A stretch of DNA of 64,000 bases from Arenibacterium halophilum (GTDB lineage: Bacteria > Pseudomonadota > Alphaproteobacteria > Rhodobacterales > Rhodobacteraceae). A program made the position numbers and the translations under genes. Below, piece after piece: positions 63,073 to 64,000 of this stretch (the first letter of the stretch is position 1; every line of letters starts with the position of its first letter). The DNA is taken from assembly GCF_005938225.1 (NCBI RefSeq), contig NZ_VCPC01000002.1, positions 1 to 64,000 on the forward strand. Direction: 5' to 3'. Under the pieces are notes generated by a model. It was given only the letters and a program-made list of their open reading frames with translations. It searched no databases and was not told the origin of the DNA.

Positions 63073-64000
63073 ATGGCCAAGGTCAAGAAACAGCCCCGCC
63101 CCAAGGCGGAAACGCCCAAGGGATTCCGCGACTATTTCGGCGCCGAGGTGACCCAGCGCACCGAGATGCTGCGCCAAATTGCCGAGGTCTATCACCTCTA
63201 CGGGTTCGACGCGCTGGAAACCAGCGCCGTGGAAACGGTCGAGGCGCTGGGCAAGTTCCTGCCCGATGTTGACCGCCCGAACGAAGGTGTCTTTGCCTGG
63301 CAAGAAGCGGACGAGGATGACAAGGGCGACTGGCTGGCGCTGCGCTATGACATGACCGCGCCGCTGGCCCGCGTCTACGCCCAGCACCGCAACGATCTGC
63401 CCACGCCCTACCGCCGCTATGCGATGGGCCCGGTCTGGCGCAACGAAAAGCCCGGGCCGGGGCGGTTTCGCCAGTTTTATCAATGCGATGCCGATACTGT
63501 CGGCACTGCCAGCATGGCCGCCGACGCCGAAATCTGCGCGCTGCTGGCCGACACGCTCGAGGCTGTCGGGATCGCGCGCGGCGACTATGTGGTACGCATC
63601 AACAACCGCAAGGTGCTGAACGGCGTGCTGGAAACCGCCGGCGTAAGCGACGAGTCGCAGGCCGCCGACGTGCTGCGCACCATCGACAAGTTCGACAAGG
63701 TGGGCGAAAGCGGCGTGCGAGAGCTGTTGGGCAAGGGCCGTCTGGATGCCTCGGGCGCCTATATCGACGGCGTGGGGCTGGGCGACGATCAGGCCGCGCC
63801 GGTGCTGGCCTTCCTGACCGCGAAGGGCGCCGACAACGGCGAGACGCTGGACCGGCTGTCTGCCGCCGTGGGCGGCAGCGCGATGGGCGCCGAAGGCGTG
63901 GATGAGCTTCGCCAGATTGCCGATCTGCTCTCGGCGCAGGGCTATGGCCCCGACCGGATCGTGATCGACCCTTCGGTCGTGCGCGGCCTTGGCTATTACA
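63073..64000 (+). CDS. hisS: Histidine-tRNA ligase, 3'-truncated by window edge
   Basis: The first 309 residues are present; the protein continues past 64000. Class II motifs are seen: [36 protein letters not shown], and motif 2 [26 protein letters not shown]. The HisA motif is just reached at VRGLGYY. The insert with [17 protein letters not shown] suggests the divergent alphaproteobacterial HisRS type. Start ATG at 63073 follows AGGAACACGCAG. Confidence 0.95.
   Translation, partial: MAKVKKQPRPKAETPKGFRDYFGAEVTQRTEMLRQIAEVYHLYGFDALETSAVETVEALGKFLPDVDRPNEGVFAWQEADEDDKGDWLALRYDMTAPLARVYAQHRNDLPTPYRRYAMGPVWRNEKPGPGRFRQFYQCDADTVGTASMAADAEICALLADTLEAVGIARGDYVVRINNRKVLNGVLETAGVSDESQAADVLRTIDKFDKVGESGVRELLGKGRLDASGAYIDGVGLGDDQAAPVLAFLTAKGADNGETLDRLSAAVGGSAMGAEGVDELRQIADLLSAQGYGPDRIVIDPSVVRGLGYY

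Overview
The window looks like a chromosomal segment of an alphaproteobacterium of the Rhodobacteraceae (Roseobacter/Rhodobacter type). Reasons: high GC core genes, an alphaproteobacterial SAM-II riboswitch before metZ, phosphatidylcholine synthase, a VPLPA-CTERM protein, a DUF484-xerC pair, a SmoEFGK/MtlK polyol operon, a ruvCAB-ybgC-tolQRAB-pal-cpoB-tilS-ftsH run, and family-typical intergenic palindromes. Assignments rest on reading the protein sequences by eye; no database search was run.

Region 1 (about 1-7800) is accessory-like. It is visibly less GC-rich, gene-sparse, and full of orphans: a truncated winged-helix gene, a secreted Cys-rich protein built on a 63-bp tandem repeat, a GNAT acetyltransferase, a translationally coupled membrane/secreted pair, a Trp-rich 16-residue-repeat protein, and a large SMC/RecF-like ATPase coupled to a small upstream gene. 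The spaces between them carry decayed, mutually similar non-coding sequence not seen in the rest of the window.

Region 2 (7810-15489) is a polyol uptake and oxidation cluster: a HAD phosphatase, a SorC-type regulator, an ABC transporter (binding protein, two permeases, ATPase) and mannitol 2-dehydrogenase.

Region 3 (15754-45900) is mostly housekeeping: purD, a DJ-1/PfpI protein, xseA, an apparently orphan NuoE-NuoF fusion, ftsY, mgtC-like, an EamA transporter, yciB, a glutathione transferase, metZ under a SAM-II riboswitch plus terminator, a VPLPA-CTERM protein behind a long palindrome, folE2, trkH, DUF484-xerC, pcs, ogt, a transaldolase-type aldolase, priA, MFS and MATE exporters, and prmA.

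Region 4 (46215-64000) holds ruvC-ruvA-ruvB, the complete tol-pal cluster, tilS and ftsH, followed by an HxlR/SDR divergent pair, a hydroxyacid dehydrogenase/FAH-family/DenD-like sugar-acid group, slyX, and the first three quarters of hisS, which runs off the end.

Two non-coding themes stand out: a family of roughly 70-150 bp nested palindromes placed just after stop codons throughout regions 2-4, and long inverted repeats in divergent or leader positions (21583-21633, 30318-30364). No CRISPR array, complete tRNA, rRNA, transposase or integrase gene was seen.
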